Origin: Chloroflexota bacterium
Lineage (GTDB): Bacteria; Chloroflexota; Dormibacteria; Dormibacterales; Dormibacteraceae
Assembly (NCBI GenBank): GCA_005882135.1
Contig: VBDR01000024.1
Location: forward strand, 32,009 to 96,008
Length of the DNA stretch: 64,000 nucleotides
Direction of reading: 5' to 3'
The notes beneath the pieces are model-generated. The model had not been told where the DNA came from, did no database searches, and saw nothing but the letters and a program-made list of their open reading frames with translations. The position numbers were made by a program, and so were the translations under genes. Numbering within the stretch: position 1 is the first letter of the stretch; each line of letters begins with the position of its first letter. Of the stretch, positions 50,746 through 64,000 are shown piece after piece.

Positions 50746-52035
50746 ATGAGTGAGGTCGCGTCGAGTCGCATGTTGGGTGCCCTTCGGCACCGCAATTACC
50801 GGCTCTTCTTCATCGGGCAGATCATCTCGACAGTCGGCACATGGATGCAGAGCGTTGCCATGCCATGGCTTGCGCTGCAGCTGACGCATAGCGGGCTCCT
50901 CGTCGGCCTGGTGCTTGCAGCCCAGTTCACGCCGGTCTTGCTCGGCGGCCAGTTCGGAGGGGTGATCGCAGACCGGTACCGAAAGCGCAGCGTCCTGCTC
51001 GCGACCCAGTCGCTGTTCATGGTTCCATCGTTCACGCTCTTCGTGGTCAGCGCGAGCGGCCATGCCCACTACTGGATGGTCGTCATCGCCGCGCTTGCGG
51101 TGGGCACCATCAACCTCTTCGACGTTCCGGCGCGCCAGGCGTTCATCGTCGAGATGGTCGGCAAGCAAGACCTCATGAACGCGATCGCCCTCAACTCGTC
51201 GGTGTTCAACGGCGCCGCGGTCGTCGGTCCCTCGGTCGCCGGCGTCCTGATCGCCGTCGTCGGCGTGCCGTTGTGCTTTCTTGCCAACTCCCTCAGCTAC
51301 CTCGGCGCCGTGGCGGCTTTGCTCCTCATGCGCGACCTACCGGCTCTTGCGCGGGACCACGCCGACCAGCCGTGGCTGGCCCGGCTGCTGCAGGGCATCT
51401 CGTATGCGCGGCGTGAACCCGTGGTCGGCATGCTGCTGCTCCTGGTCGCGGTTTTCTCGCTCTTCGCGATGAACCGCCTGACGCTGATTCCCCTGTTCGC
51501 CGACCAGGTCCTGTACGTCGGGGCGCAGGGCTTCGGCTTCCTCGTTGGGGCCATGGGCCTGGGCGCCATGACCGGTGCGTTGATGCTTGCGTTCTTTCCC
51601 CAGCTGGGGGCCGATCCGCGCCGCCAGCTGTGGATGGCCGCGATCTGGGTGGCTGCGCTGCTCGAGTTTTCGATCTCCCGTGTGTTCTTGATCTCGCTGG
51701 TCACGCTCTTCGTGGCCGGGTATGCGCAGATCTCGTTCCTGGCCGCCACCAACAACCGCATCCAGACCATCGCGCCAGACCACCTGCGTGGTCGCGTGAT
51801 GGGCTTGTACGGACAGGCCCTGATCGGGGTCGGGCCGCTCGGCGCCACGCAGGCCGGCTTGCTGGCGACCCTTTTCGGAGCGCCCTGGGCGATGGCGATC
51901 GGGGCGGCGGTCGCTGGATCCGTCGTGCTTGCGGTCTGGCTATTGAGGCCTGCTGTGTTCGGTCATCCGAGCCAGACTTCGAGCACCGCCGCCACGGCCA
52001 GCGCCGGCACCAGCCAGCGCAGCGCGCGCACGTAG
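50746..52035 (+). CDS. MFS exporter (MFS_3/enterobactin exporter-like)
   Basis: A 429-residue major facilitator with ~12 helices. N terminus LRHRNYRLFFIGQIISTVGTW and the loop GVIADRYRKRSVLLATQ are typical of the group with EntS-like exporters. The last ~30 residues are a Ser/Thr/Ala tail that overlaps the end of the convergent ABC permease by 73 bases, so the true C terminus may be functionally shorter. Start ATG 50746; ATG 50770 also possible. Confidence 0.88.
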   Translation: MSEVASSRMLGALRHRNYRLFFIGQIISTVGTWMQSVAMPWLALQLTHSGLLVGLVLAAQFTPVLLGGQFGGVIADRYRKRSVLLATQSLFMVPSFTLFVVSASGHAHYWMVVIAALAVGTINLFDVPARQAFIVEMVGKQDLMNAIALNSSVFNGAAVVGPSVAGVLIAVVGVPLCFLANSLSYLGAVAALLLMRDLPALARDHADQPWLARLLQGISYARREPVVGMLLLLVAVFSLFAMNRLTLIPLFADQVLYVGAQGFGFLVGAMGLGAMTGALMLAFFPQLGADPRRQLWMAAIWVAALLEFSISRVFLISLVTLFVAGYAQISFLAATNNRIQTIAPDHLRGRVMGLYGQALIGVGPLGATQAGLLATLFGAPWAMAIGAAVAGSVVLAVWLLRPAVFGHPSQTSSTAATASAGTSQRSART

Positions 52036-53294
52036 TCGGCAAGCGCCTTCAGCACGCGGGCGCTCCAACCACCGCTCGCGTCCATGTGGATGGTGGTCGC
52101 TCCCACCTGGATGGCCAGACCGCCGGCGATGATCGCGGCGGGGATCTCCACCAAACCGTTGGGCACTATCCCCGTCAGCGCGACCGTCCAGGAGGTGAGG
52201 GCGGCGGCGAAGCCGAGGAGGAAGCCCGGCGCAAACGTGAGCAGAAACCCGCTCAGACCCACGGTCAGGATCGCGAGTACAGCGACGAAGATGAGCGCGA
52301 GGACGTTGTGGGCAAAGATCGCAATTGCCTCTTCGAACGCGCCGCCCGACCCCGCAGACCTCACCAGGCTCGAGAGGACCGGGCGCACGACGACCGCCGG
52401 GACGGCGCCGGTCGATCCCGCGAGGTAGCCGGCCAGGGCGCCGATCGGAAAACCCAGCGCCGCCAGCAGCATCGGGATCCGGCGCATCCAGACCAGGCGC
52501 GGGAACGCGGGGCGTTGATCGAAGCTTGCACGCACGGCGCCGATCGCACGCCGCAGCGGATGCCGCAGGCCGACGTCTCGCGCCAGCAGCGTCTCGCGGG
52601 AGAAACCGCTGAACCCCATGCGCAGGAGGACGACCGCGACCACCGTCATCAGGAGCGCAAAGCACCACAGAAACTCGGCGCGCCCAAGCAAGATCAGCGC
52701 CGCCTCGAGCTGCAGCACGAGCGACATCGGCAGGATGATGAAGGAGGCCATGACGTTGGCCGCGCGCATGGTGCGCGCGTTGAGGCTGATGATCACCGCG
52801 CCGCTGACCATCGCCGCCACCTGGCAGATCGTCGACAGAGCGAGCGCGAGCAGGATCCCGATCGGAAAGTAGCCGAGCCCCGGAAACGCGACCAGGCAGT
52901 AGACGATCAGGCCGCCATAACACAGCGTGAGCGCGACGGCCAGCACCGCGACCACCTTGCCCGCATAGATCTCGGCCTCGCGCAGCGGAGTCGACAGCAG
53001 CACCTCCAGGGTCGTGCGTTCGCGCTCGCCGACGAACGACTCCAGCGCGAGCACCAGGGAAAAGCTGGCGGGAATGAAGACGACGAAAAATGCGCCGACC
53101 AGGGACAGACGGTTCACGACGGCGGTGCCACCTCCGAATGCCGCGAGCGCCCTCACACCCGACCCCGCGCCGATCGGAATCGCAAGCGTCAAGGCGACCA
53201 TCGCCGCGATCAACCGCAGCTCGCTGATCGCATCCCGCAGATCGCGCGCCGCTACCAGAGCCGCCTTACGCCGTTCGAGTTTCGGCCAGCTCAT
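51963..53294 (-). CDS. ABC-2 transporter permease
   Basis: A 443-residue membrane protein. N terminus is cytoplasmic (ERRKAALVAARDLRDAISE), then about 10-12 helices with the cytoplasmic segment SFVGERERTTLEVLLSTPLRE, a hallmark of ABC-2/NatB permeases. It overlaps its ATPase gene by 29 bases. It lies at the end of the pyr-led run. Substrate unknown. It is analogous to the permease half of the fused protein at 34515. Confidence 0.87.
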   Translation of the reverse strand: MSWPKLERRKAALVAARDLRDAISELRLIAAMVALTLAIPIGAGSGVRALAAFGGGTAVVNRLSLVGAFFVVFIPASFSLVLALESFVGERERTTLEVLLSTPLREAEIYAGKVVAVLAVALTLCYGGLIVYCLVAFPGLGYFPIGILLALALSTICQVAAMVSGAVIISLNARTMRAANVMASFIILPMSLVLQLEAALILLGRAEFLWCFALLMTVVAVVLLRMGFSGFSRETLLARDVGLRHPLRRAIGAVRASFDQRPAFPRLVWMRRIPMLLAALGFPIGALAGYLAGSTGAVPAVVVRPVLSSLVRSAGSGGAFEEAIAIFAHNVLALIFVAVLAILTVGLSGFLLTFAPGFLLGFAAALTSWTVALTGIVPNGLVEIPAAIIAGGLAIQVGATTIHMDASGGWSARVLKALADYVRALRWLVPALAVAAVLEVWLG

Positions 53295-54051
53295 GGGGGC
53301 TCTCCAGGTGGTTCCCGACGATGGCGAGATAGATGTCCTGCAGCGTTGGCAGCTCGCGCACTTCCTGGCGCGTCTTCAGGCCCGATCGGCGGCGGAGCTC
53401 GATCATGTCGCCGATCGCGAGCGCTCGTCCGGCGGACATGATTCCGATCTGGCCCGAGAGGTGCTCGGCCTCCTCCATGCTGTGGGTGCAGATGACGAGC
53501 GCGCAACCCTCCTTCTGCAGGTCCTGGAGATAGATCCAGGCGCGCCGCGCGCTGTCCGGGTCGAGGGCAGACGTCGGCTCGTCGGCGAGCACGAGCCTTG
53601 GCCGGTGCAGCGTCGCCCGGATCAGGGCGACCTTCTGCCGCATGCCTTTGGAGAAGGTGCCCAGCCACCGGTCGCCGGCGTCGGTGAGCTCGAAGATCTC
53701 GAGCAGGTCGTCGATGCGGCGGCGCCGCACCGAGGGCTCGATGTCGTAGATGGCGCCGAAGTGGTCCAGGTAGGCGCGAGCCGACATCCGCTCATAGAGG
53801 CCGGGGACCTCGGGCATGAGTCCGACCCGGGCTCGAACCGCAGCCGGATCGTCCCCGGCGTCGATGCCGTCGACTTTGACCGAGCCCGCCGTGGGCAGCA
53901 GGACGCCAGCCATGCAGCGTAAGGCCGTCGTCTTTCCGGCTCCGTTGCGGCCGAGCAAGACCAGGCACTGCCCTTCCTCGACATTGACGGTGAGGTCTTG
54001 GAGGGCAAGCACGTCGCCGTAGCGCTTGGCAAGGCCTTCAACTTCCAGCAC
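53266..54051 (-). CDS. ABC-2 transporter ATPase
   Basis: A 261-residue ABC ATPase. Walker A GRNGAGKTT, signature FSKGMRQKVALIRA, Walker B LVLADEPTSALDP and H-loop CTHSMEEAE are present. The similarity to the ATPase half at 34515 (both have YLDHFG and QKVALIRATLH) shows they are paralogues. It starts 29 bases after the upstream membrane protein gene. Confidence 0.95.
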   Translation of the reverse strand: MLEVEGLAKRYGDVLALQDLTVNVEEGQCLVLLGRNGAGKTTALRCMAGVLLPTAGSVKVDGIDAGDDPAAVRARVGLMPEVPGLYERMSARAYLDHFGAIYDIEPSVRRRRIDDLLEIFELTDAGDRWLGTFSKGMRQKVALIRATLHRPRLVLADEPTSALDPDSARRAWIYLQDLQKEGCALVICTHSMEEAEHLSGQIGIMSAGRALAIGDMIELRRRSGLKTRQEVRELPTLQDIYLAIVGNHLESPHELAETRTA

Positions 54052-54080
54052 GGCTAGAGGATTGTGACGGGACGCGATGC

Positions 54081-54767
54081 CTAGAGTTGCGGTTTAGGTG
54101 GCGACGGGAACCGAGTCTCGATGCCTGGCCCGTACCTCCGAAACGAGCGGCGGCCCGAGCGCATGATCGCCGCCAGCGACGCGACGAACGCTGCCGCGCC
54201 GGCGAGCAGGACTCCGTAGACGGGCGCTCCAAAACCCTGGGCGGCGAGAGCGCCGATGGCCCCTCCAACCGAGGCCACGATCACACCCAGCATGCCGGGG
54301 AGAGTGACGAACGCGTGAAACATCGTGCCCACGGTGGGCGCGCTCACAGGGTCCAGGCCGAGCGTCTTCAGGGCTCCGGCGAGGTCGTCATATGAGCTGG
54401 TGATGAAGTTCGGCTCAAGCTCGGGATGCAACTCCAGGTATCCGTGGCGGAGCCGGTTCATCCCGACCACCCACTTGTAGTCGTCGCGGTTGAGCATCAG
54501 GAGGCGCCGAATGGTGGCGATGCCGGTGAAGAAGACGACGGTAAGCATGAAGATGGCGACGGTCACGAACGTCGGCCCGAAGCGGTCCGCCTGCGCGACG
54601 AGCGCCAGTGCGATCACAGCACCCGAGAGGATGGTCAGGAACATGTTCACGCGCCCGAGCGACTCCTGGTAGGTGAGGGCGCGCGTGGCGAGCAGGCTCC
54701 AGTGCTCAGTGGCCAGGATCTGCAGCACTTCGCTGTCGCGTCGGGTCGGAGGCAGCTCGGTCGACAT
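54081..54767 (-). CDS. Membrane protein of unknown function
   Basis: A 228-residue protein with about four helices in two pairs (~43-60 and 66-86, then ~155-175 and 180-200) separated by a soluble stretch of ~70 residues (RRLLMLNRDDYKWVVGMNRL). The C terminus is basic. No family recognised. Its start directly follows the pyrD stop, so it is likely co-transcribed, though no pyrimidine role is visible. Confidence 0.75.
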   Translation of the reverse strand: MSTELPPTRRDSEVLQILATEHWSLLATRALTYQESLGRVNMFLTILSGAVIALALVAQADRFGPTFVTVAIFMLTVVFFTGIATIRRLLMLNRDDYKWVVGMNRLRHGYLELHPELEPNFITSSYDDLAGALKTLGLDPVSAPTVGTMFHAFVTLPGMLGVIVASVGGAIGALAAQGFGAPVYGVLLAGAAAFVASLAAIMRSGRRSFRRYGPGIETRFPSPPKPQL

Positions 54768-55682
54768 CTAATCCCGTGGAAGGTAGCGCGGAAGCGAAGA
54801 CAACGACGAAAACCCCCTCGAGTCGAGGAAGGCGGCGATGCCATCGTGGACCTCGGCGATCGCGTTCGGGTTGACGAAAGTGGCCGTGCCGACCTGGACC
54901 GCCGCGCAGCCCGCGACCAGAAATTCAAGCGCGTCCTCGGCTCGCATGATGCCGCCGATCCCGATCACCGGGATGTCCACCGCCCGCGCGGCCTGGTGCG
55001 CGAGATGGATCGCGAGGGGCCTGATCGCGGGCCCGGACAAGCCGCCGGTGCGGAAGCTGAGGCGCGGGCGGTACGCGTTGAGGTCGATCGACATCCCGAC
55101 GAACGTGTTGATCGCGCACAGGGCGTCGGCACCCGCCGATTCCACGGCCCGAGCGATGACGCCGATATCGCTCACCATCGGCGTCAGCTTGACCCACACC
55201 GGCAGCTTGGTCCGCTTGCGTACCGCCTCGGTGACGGCGGCCGCCGCGCGTGGATCGTTGCCGAAGTACAGGCCTCCTTGCTCGACGTTGGGGCAGGAGA
55301 TGTTGATCTCGAAGCCGGCGACGCCTGGGATCCCGTCCAGGCGCGCGGTCAGCTCCCCGTACTCGGACGCAGACTCGCCGTTGATGTTGACCAGCACGGG
55401 AAAGTCCCACTCCGCCCACCTCGGCGCGTAATCGCTGATCAGCGCGTCGGCTCCCGGGCCCTGGAGGCCGATCGCGTTGAGCATCCCGCTCGGCGTTTCG
55501 GCGATGCGCGGGGGCGCCGTGCCCTCGCGGGCGCGGAGGAAGATGCCTTTCGAAACCATCGCGCCGAGCGCGCGCCGCTCGAGCAGAGGCACCTCGGTCC
55601 CGTAGCCGAAGGTGCCGGATGCGGCGAGCACCGGCCCGCGCAGCCTCATCCCGCCGATGACCACCGACATCTCAGCGGTCAC
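54768..55682 (-). CDS. pyrD: Dihydroorotate dehydrogenase, class 1B
   Basis: A 304-residue FMN enzyme oxidising dihydroorotate to orotate. LAASGTFGYGTE, NAIGLQGPG, the active-site Cys in NISCPNVEQGG and GIGGIMRAEDALEF are family features. Class 1B is indicated by the adjacent pyrK. GTG 55682 overlaps the pyrK stop (GTGA), so the subunits are made together. Confidence 0.95.
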   Translation of the reverse strand: MTAEMSVVIGGMRLRGPVLAASGTFGYGTEVPLLERRALGAMVSKGIFLRAREGTAPPRIAETPSGMLNAIGLQGPGADALISDYAPRWAEWDFPVLVNINGESASEYGELTARLDGIPGVAGFEINISCPNVEQGGLYFGNDPRAAAAVTEAVRKRTKLPVWVKLTPMVSDIGVIARAVESAGADALCAINTFVGMSIDLNAYRPRLSFRTGGLSGPAIRPLAIHLAHQAARAVDIPVIGIGGIMRAEDALEFLVAGCAAVQVGTATFVNPNAIAEVHDGIAAFLDSRGFSSLSSLPRYLPRD

Positions 55683-56423
55683 GCCGTCACCGCGTACGAG
55701 AGGTGGGTCGGGAGCGCCGACCAGTCGACGTCGGCGGCGCGGTAGACCGGGCCTTCCTTGCAGGCGCGGTCGAAACCGCCACCCTTGAGCGGCACCGCGC
55801 AGCCCAGGCAGACGCCGGTTCCGCAACCCATGTAGGTCTCGAGGGCAACCTGGGCCGCGGGCCAGCGCTCGGCGAGCGCGGCGAGCATCCTGTTCGGCCC
55901 GCACCCGAGCACGACCTCCGCGTCCGGCGCCGCTGCCACCGCGGTCCCCGCGGTCCCCTGGGAACCATCGTCCGTGGCCCAGATCACGGTTTCACCGTCC
56001 GTCTCCGCGCACAGCTCGGCGGCGGTCCGTGCTCCGTGCACCCAGGTGACCCGCATTCCGGCTGCCCTCGCGTCCCTGGCCGCCAGAGGCATTGGCGCGA
56101 CTCCCAGCCCGCCGCTGACGAGCACTGCCGTCTGCGGCCCCGCGGCCAGCTCGAATCCCCGACCGAGCGGCCCGAGGCAGCTGGCGCGGTCGCCGGGCTC
56201 CAGCGCCAGCAGCTGGGCGGTACCCGCGCCCACCGCCTTCAACACGATCTCGATGTGGTCGGCGCTGGCTCGATAGACCGAAAACGGACGCCGCAGCAAG
56301 GGACCTGGTGAGAGGGCGAGATTGACGAACTGGCCGGCGCGAACCGAGTTCGCGATCTCAGGCGCGTGCAAGCCGATCACGAACATCCCGCGGGCGACCT
56401 GGCGCTTGCTGGTTATCGGAGCG

Positions 56424-56443
<20 letters not shown>
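55679..56443 (-). CDS. pyrK: Dihydroorotate dehydrogenase electron-transfer subunit
   Basis: A 254-residue flavoprotein with FAD-binding RPFSVYRAS, the NAD motif [14 protein letters not shown] and a C-terminal 2Fe-2S loop: Cys residues in [18 protein letters not shown] and RACKEGPVY. It passes electrons from PyrD to NAD. GTG 56443 overlaps the carAB end by 20 bases. Confidence 0.93.
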
Positions 56444-62210
<5,767 letters not shown>

Positions 62211-62212
62211 GG

Positions 62213-62293
62213 CTAAAAGCCAGCCTGCAGGCGCTTTCTTGTGCGCCCTGCGCACGCTCGGCGTACGTGCCGCATCCGCAACGTGATGGCCAT
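62213..62293 (-). CDS. 26-codon leader ORF before pyrB
   Basis: ATG 62293 lies 8 bases after AAGGAG and opens a 26-residue basic peptide (MAITLRMRHVRR...) ending in TAG 62213. That AAGGAG is part of the PyrR hairpin. The pyrB GTG follows 2 bases later and has no ribosome site of its own. This arrangement suggests that translation of pyrB depends on the leader. The peptide itself may have no function. Confidence 0.6.
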   Translation of the reverse strand: MAITLRMRHVRRACAGRTRKRLQAGF

Positions 62294-62302
62294 GAAAAAA
62301 TC

Positions 62303-62336
62303 TCCTTCCCGGGCTCACTGGTCCGGACTTAAAGGA
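62303..62336 (-). promoter_or_regulatory. PyrR-binding RNA stem-loop
   Basis: Read as RNA: outer stem TCCTT (62336-62332) with AAGGA (62307-62303); inner stem CCGG with CCGG; loop with CCAGTGAG (62321-62314), matching the PyrR loop consensus CCNGNGAG. The outer 3' arm is the ribosome site of the leader ORF. PyrR binding would hide it. A T6 run follows but is separated from the stem. Confidence 0.78.
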
Positions 62337-62379
62337 CTTCGCGCGAAAGTCTAGCAACAACCGGTAATGTCTGCGGGCG

Positions 62380-62805
62380 GTGAACAAGCGACCTGGGCAC
62401 GTGACGGTCACAGTCGAAACGGGCTACTGCTCGTTCTGCGGTCGCCCGCGCAACCTGCGGCGCGAGGAACATCAACTCGGCACGCTGGTGCGGTCGATCG
62501 TGACCTGCGAGACCTGCCACCGGACCCTGACGAGCTCGATCGGCGTGGCAGCGGTCGAGGCCGCTGCGGAGGAAATATCCGGCGAGGCCCCGGCGCCGGT
62601 CCCGGCCCCGGCTGCGGCAGAGGCGGTGAAACCCACGCCTGCACCCGCCAAGCGCGCAACCACGACCGCAGCCAAGGCCGCCGCAGCATCGGCCAAGGCC
62701 AAGGCCCCATCCACAGCCAAGAGCGCGGCCAAGACCGCGTCCAAAGCCAAGGCGCCTGCCACAAGCAAGCCTCCGGCCAGGCGGAGCACCGCCAAGAAGA
62801 AGTGA
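62380..62805 (+). CDS. Zinc-ribbon protein with histone H1-like tail
   Basis: A 141-residue protein. Residues ~14-50 hold two Cys pairs (CSFCGRP and CETCHR), a likely zinc ribbon. From ~70 on the sequence is Ala/Lys/Pro/Ser repeats (TTAAKAAAASAKAKAP), like the C termini of histone H1 and bacterial HC1/AlgP. It may bind nucleic acid. GTG 62380 or 62401 is the start. Divergent from the pyr operon and coupled to the ABC ATPase by GTGA. Confidence 0.75.
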   Translation: MNKRPGHVTVTVETGYCSFCGRPRNLRREEHQLGTLVRSIVTCETCHRTLTSSIGVAAVEAAAEEISGEAPAPVPAPAAAEAVKPTPAPAKRATTTAAKAAAASAKAKAPSTAKSAAKTASKAKAPATSKPPARRSTAKKK

Positions 62806-63530
62806 GCCCGGCGGCGGTCAGGGTCGACCGCCTCGAAAAGACACTGGGTCCGAACAAGGTGCTGCGCGGCATCTCCTTCGACGCGCAGCCCGGCGAGATC
62901 TTCGGGCTGCTGGGACCGAATGGCGCGGGCAAGACGACGACCCTGCGCATCATCTGCACGCTGCTGGCCCCCGATGCCGGATCTGTCGAGGTGCTCGGAT
63001 TCGACACGCGCGTCGCACCGCAGGAGGTGCGCCGGCGCGTAGGCGTGGTCACGGCGGAGATCGGCATCTACCCACGCCTCTCCGCGCGCGAGAACATCAC
63101 CTACTTCGCGGAGTTGAGCGGCGTCCTCGATGGTGAGCTCCTCCGCAGGGTCGATGGCGTGATCGAACGCCTCGACATGGGCTCGTTCGCCCAGCAGCGA
63201 GCCGAGAGCCTTTCGTCGGGCCAGAAGCAGAAGGTCGCGATCGCCCGCGCCATCGTCCATGACCCGCCGGTCCTGATGTTCGACGAGCCCACCTCGAACC
63301 TGGACGTGCTCGCATCGCGCGAGATCCGCGACTTCATGGTCGAGTCGAGAGGACGCGGCAAGTGCGTCATCTTCTCGACGCATGTGCTGCACGACGCCGA
63401 GCGGCTGTGCGACCGGGTGACGATCATCCACCAGGGCCGCGTCGTGGCCAGCGGCACCACCGCCGAGGTGCGCGGCAATTTCCGCGAGCTGGAGGATTCT
63501 TTCTTGTCTCTGGTCGAGGCCGCGCCATGA
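62802..63530 (+). CDS. ABC-2 transporter ATPase (NatA-like)
   Basis: A 242-residue ATPase with Walker A GPNGAGKTT, signature LSSGQKQKVAIARA, Walker B VLMFDEPTSNLD and H-loop STHVLHDAE. The segment IGIYPRLSARENITYFAEL is typical of NatA. GTG 62802 overlaps the zinc-ribbon stop; ATGA joins it to the permease. Confidence 0.95.
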   Translation: MSPAAVRVDRLEKTLGPNKVLRGISFDAQPGEIFGLLGPNGAGKTTTLRIICTLLAPDAGSVEVLGFDTRVAPQEVRRRVGVVTAEIGIYPRLSARENITYFAELSGVLDGELLRRVDGVIERLDMGSFAQQRAESLSSGQKQKVAIARAIVHDPPVLMFDEPTSNLDVLASREIRDFMVESRGRGKCVIFSTHVLHDAERLCDRVTIIHQGRVVASGTTAEVRGNFRELEDSFLSLVEAAP

Positions 63531-64000
63531 GCTCGGTCGCCATCGTGTTCTGGAAGGAGCTCCGCGAGATCCTTCGCGACCGCCGCACGCTGGTCGCGAT
63601 CGCGCTCGCCGCGCTTGCAACCCCGATCGTGCTCTTCGTGATCTCCCAGGTCTCCACCCGCACCGCCGCCCAGACGTACACGGCGGGGTACTCAGGTGAC
63701 ATTCCCGCCGGCCTCGGCATCCTGTTCAACGCCACCGGGCTGAAGCTCGAGCGCGTCGCCGACCCGGCGGCGGCGGCAAAGCAGGAGGTGGACATCGGCA
63801 TTGTGTTCACGTCCAGCGGGATCGAGGAGTACTACGACCCCTCCCGGCAGAGCGCGCAGATCGCCGACATCCGGCTGCAGACGTTGCTGGGTCGCTACGA
63901 CGCCGCCAGGATCGCAGCCTCCCTGCAGCAGAAGGGGGTTGATCCGTCTGTGCTGAACCCGCTACCGGTCACCCTGCACCCGCTGAGCTCGCCGACACAG
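63527..64000 (+). CDS. ABC-2 permease (NatB-like), cut by window edge
   Basis: The first 158 codons are seen and the frame is open to the end of the window. IVFWKELREILRDRRTLVAI is the cytoplasmic N terminus of NatB-type permeases, followed by the first membrane helix (LAALATPIVLFVISQ) and a long extracellular domain. ATG 63527 overlaps the ATPase stop. Likely exports sodium, a drug or a lipid; not resolved. Confidence 0.88.
   Translation, partial: MSSVAIVFWKELREILRDRRTLVAIALAALATPIVLFVISQVSTRTAAQTYTAGYSGDIPAGLGILFNATGLKLERVADPAAAAKQEVDIGIVFTSSGIEEYYDPSRQSAQIADIRLQTLLGRYDAARIAASLQQKGVDPSVLNPLPVTLHPLSSPTQ

Noticed and set aside
62294..62300. T6 run after the PyrR hairpin considered as an intrinsic terminator
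   Set aside because: The run is separated from the hairpin by the ribosome site, and the hairpin's own consensus fits a PyrR site. Translational control is more likely.

Overview
The window is a dense, GC-rich bacterial chromosome segment with about 75 protein genes. Most are arranged in long same-strand runs with 4-base (ATGA/GTGA) or slightly longer overlaps. I see no rRNA, tRNA, CRISPR array, insertion sequence or phage gene, and no gene-free stretch longer than about 300 bases. The gene set includes coenzyme F420 synthesis with an FGD-type dehydrogenase, a phosphatidylinositol-mannoside (PIM)-type lipid locus with inositol-phosphate synthase, a PIG-L deacetylase, an Rv2578c-type radical SAM protein, a Gram-positive-type LexA box, PyrR control of pyrimidine synthesis, and a tmk-darA gene order. 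This points to an uncultured lineage in the Actinomycetota / Chloroflexota / Dormibacterota neighbourhood. That placement is inference from gene content only.

Layout. 1-6.1 kb: a 5'-truncated CHASE2 adenylate cyclase, a Ser/Thr kinase, a small membrane protein with a clear terminator, a radical SAM gene with a putative LexA box and two small unknown genes, then yqeY-nth. 6.1-10.4 kb: an F420 operon (small membrane protein, fgd, cofC, cofE, cofD). 10.4-17.5 kb: birA, a full-length CHASE2 adenylate cyclase coupled to a sirtuin, an MFS transporter, a NUDIX protein, a GAF-GGDEF cyclase and a hot-dog protein with a basic tail. 17.5-28.6 kb: a 13-gene leftward run starting with an ArsR-type regulator, then ino1, two acyltransferases, a PimA-like mannosyltransferase, a PgsA-like CDP-alcohol transferase, holB, hisC, an HD hydrolase, a 2-hydroxyacid dehydrogenase, a HAD phosphatase, a PIG-L deacetylase and ispH. 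28.6-34.5 kb: folE, and a rightward run of PHP phosphoesterase, F420-type oxidoreductase, two acyl-CoA dehydrogenases, a membrane protein and an SMR pump. 34.5-45.4 kb: a leftward run of ilvE, glycerate kinase, an ECF sigma factor, a duplicated-domain protein, pdxS-pdxT, a GNAT protein, a SpoIIIAA/R3H ATPase, tmk, a gutted darA relic and a fused ABC-2 transporter. 45.4-54 kb: yajQ, hisA, a lipoprotein, a tiny Cys-rich ORF, a quinone reductase, an SDR, RidA, SRPBCC, MFS and an ABC-2 exporter. 54-62.4 kb: a pyrimidine operon pyrB-pyrR-carAB(fused)-pyrK-pyrD with a PyrR-type leader. The window ends in a third ABC-2 exporter.

How they work together. The 24-28 kb genes would make inositol phosphate, couple it to CDP-diacylglycerol, mannosylate it and acylate it, behind one regulator. 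The pyr genes would carry bicarbonate and glutamine to carbamoyl-aspartate and dihydroorotate to orotate; pyrC, pyrE and pyrF are not in the window. The F420 genes supply the cofactor for fgd and probably for the LLM-family gene near 30.7 kb. Two CHASE2 cyclases (cAMP) and a GGDEF protein plus YajQ (c-di-GMP) suggest heavy nucleotide second-messenger signalling, while the c-di-AMP receptor gene darA appears deleted internally.

The most interesting observations are the carA-carB fusion, the PyrR leader with a coupled leader ORF and a duplicated start region, the darA relic, the cyclase-sirtuin coupling, the LexA-box promoter, the ArsR-headed PIM operon, a perfect hairpin on the glycerate kinase start codon, a palindromic repeat inside a fused ABC gene, and several genes with no ATG/GTG/TTG where homology says they should begin.
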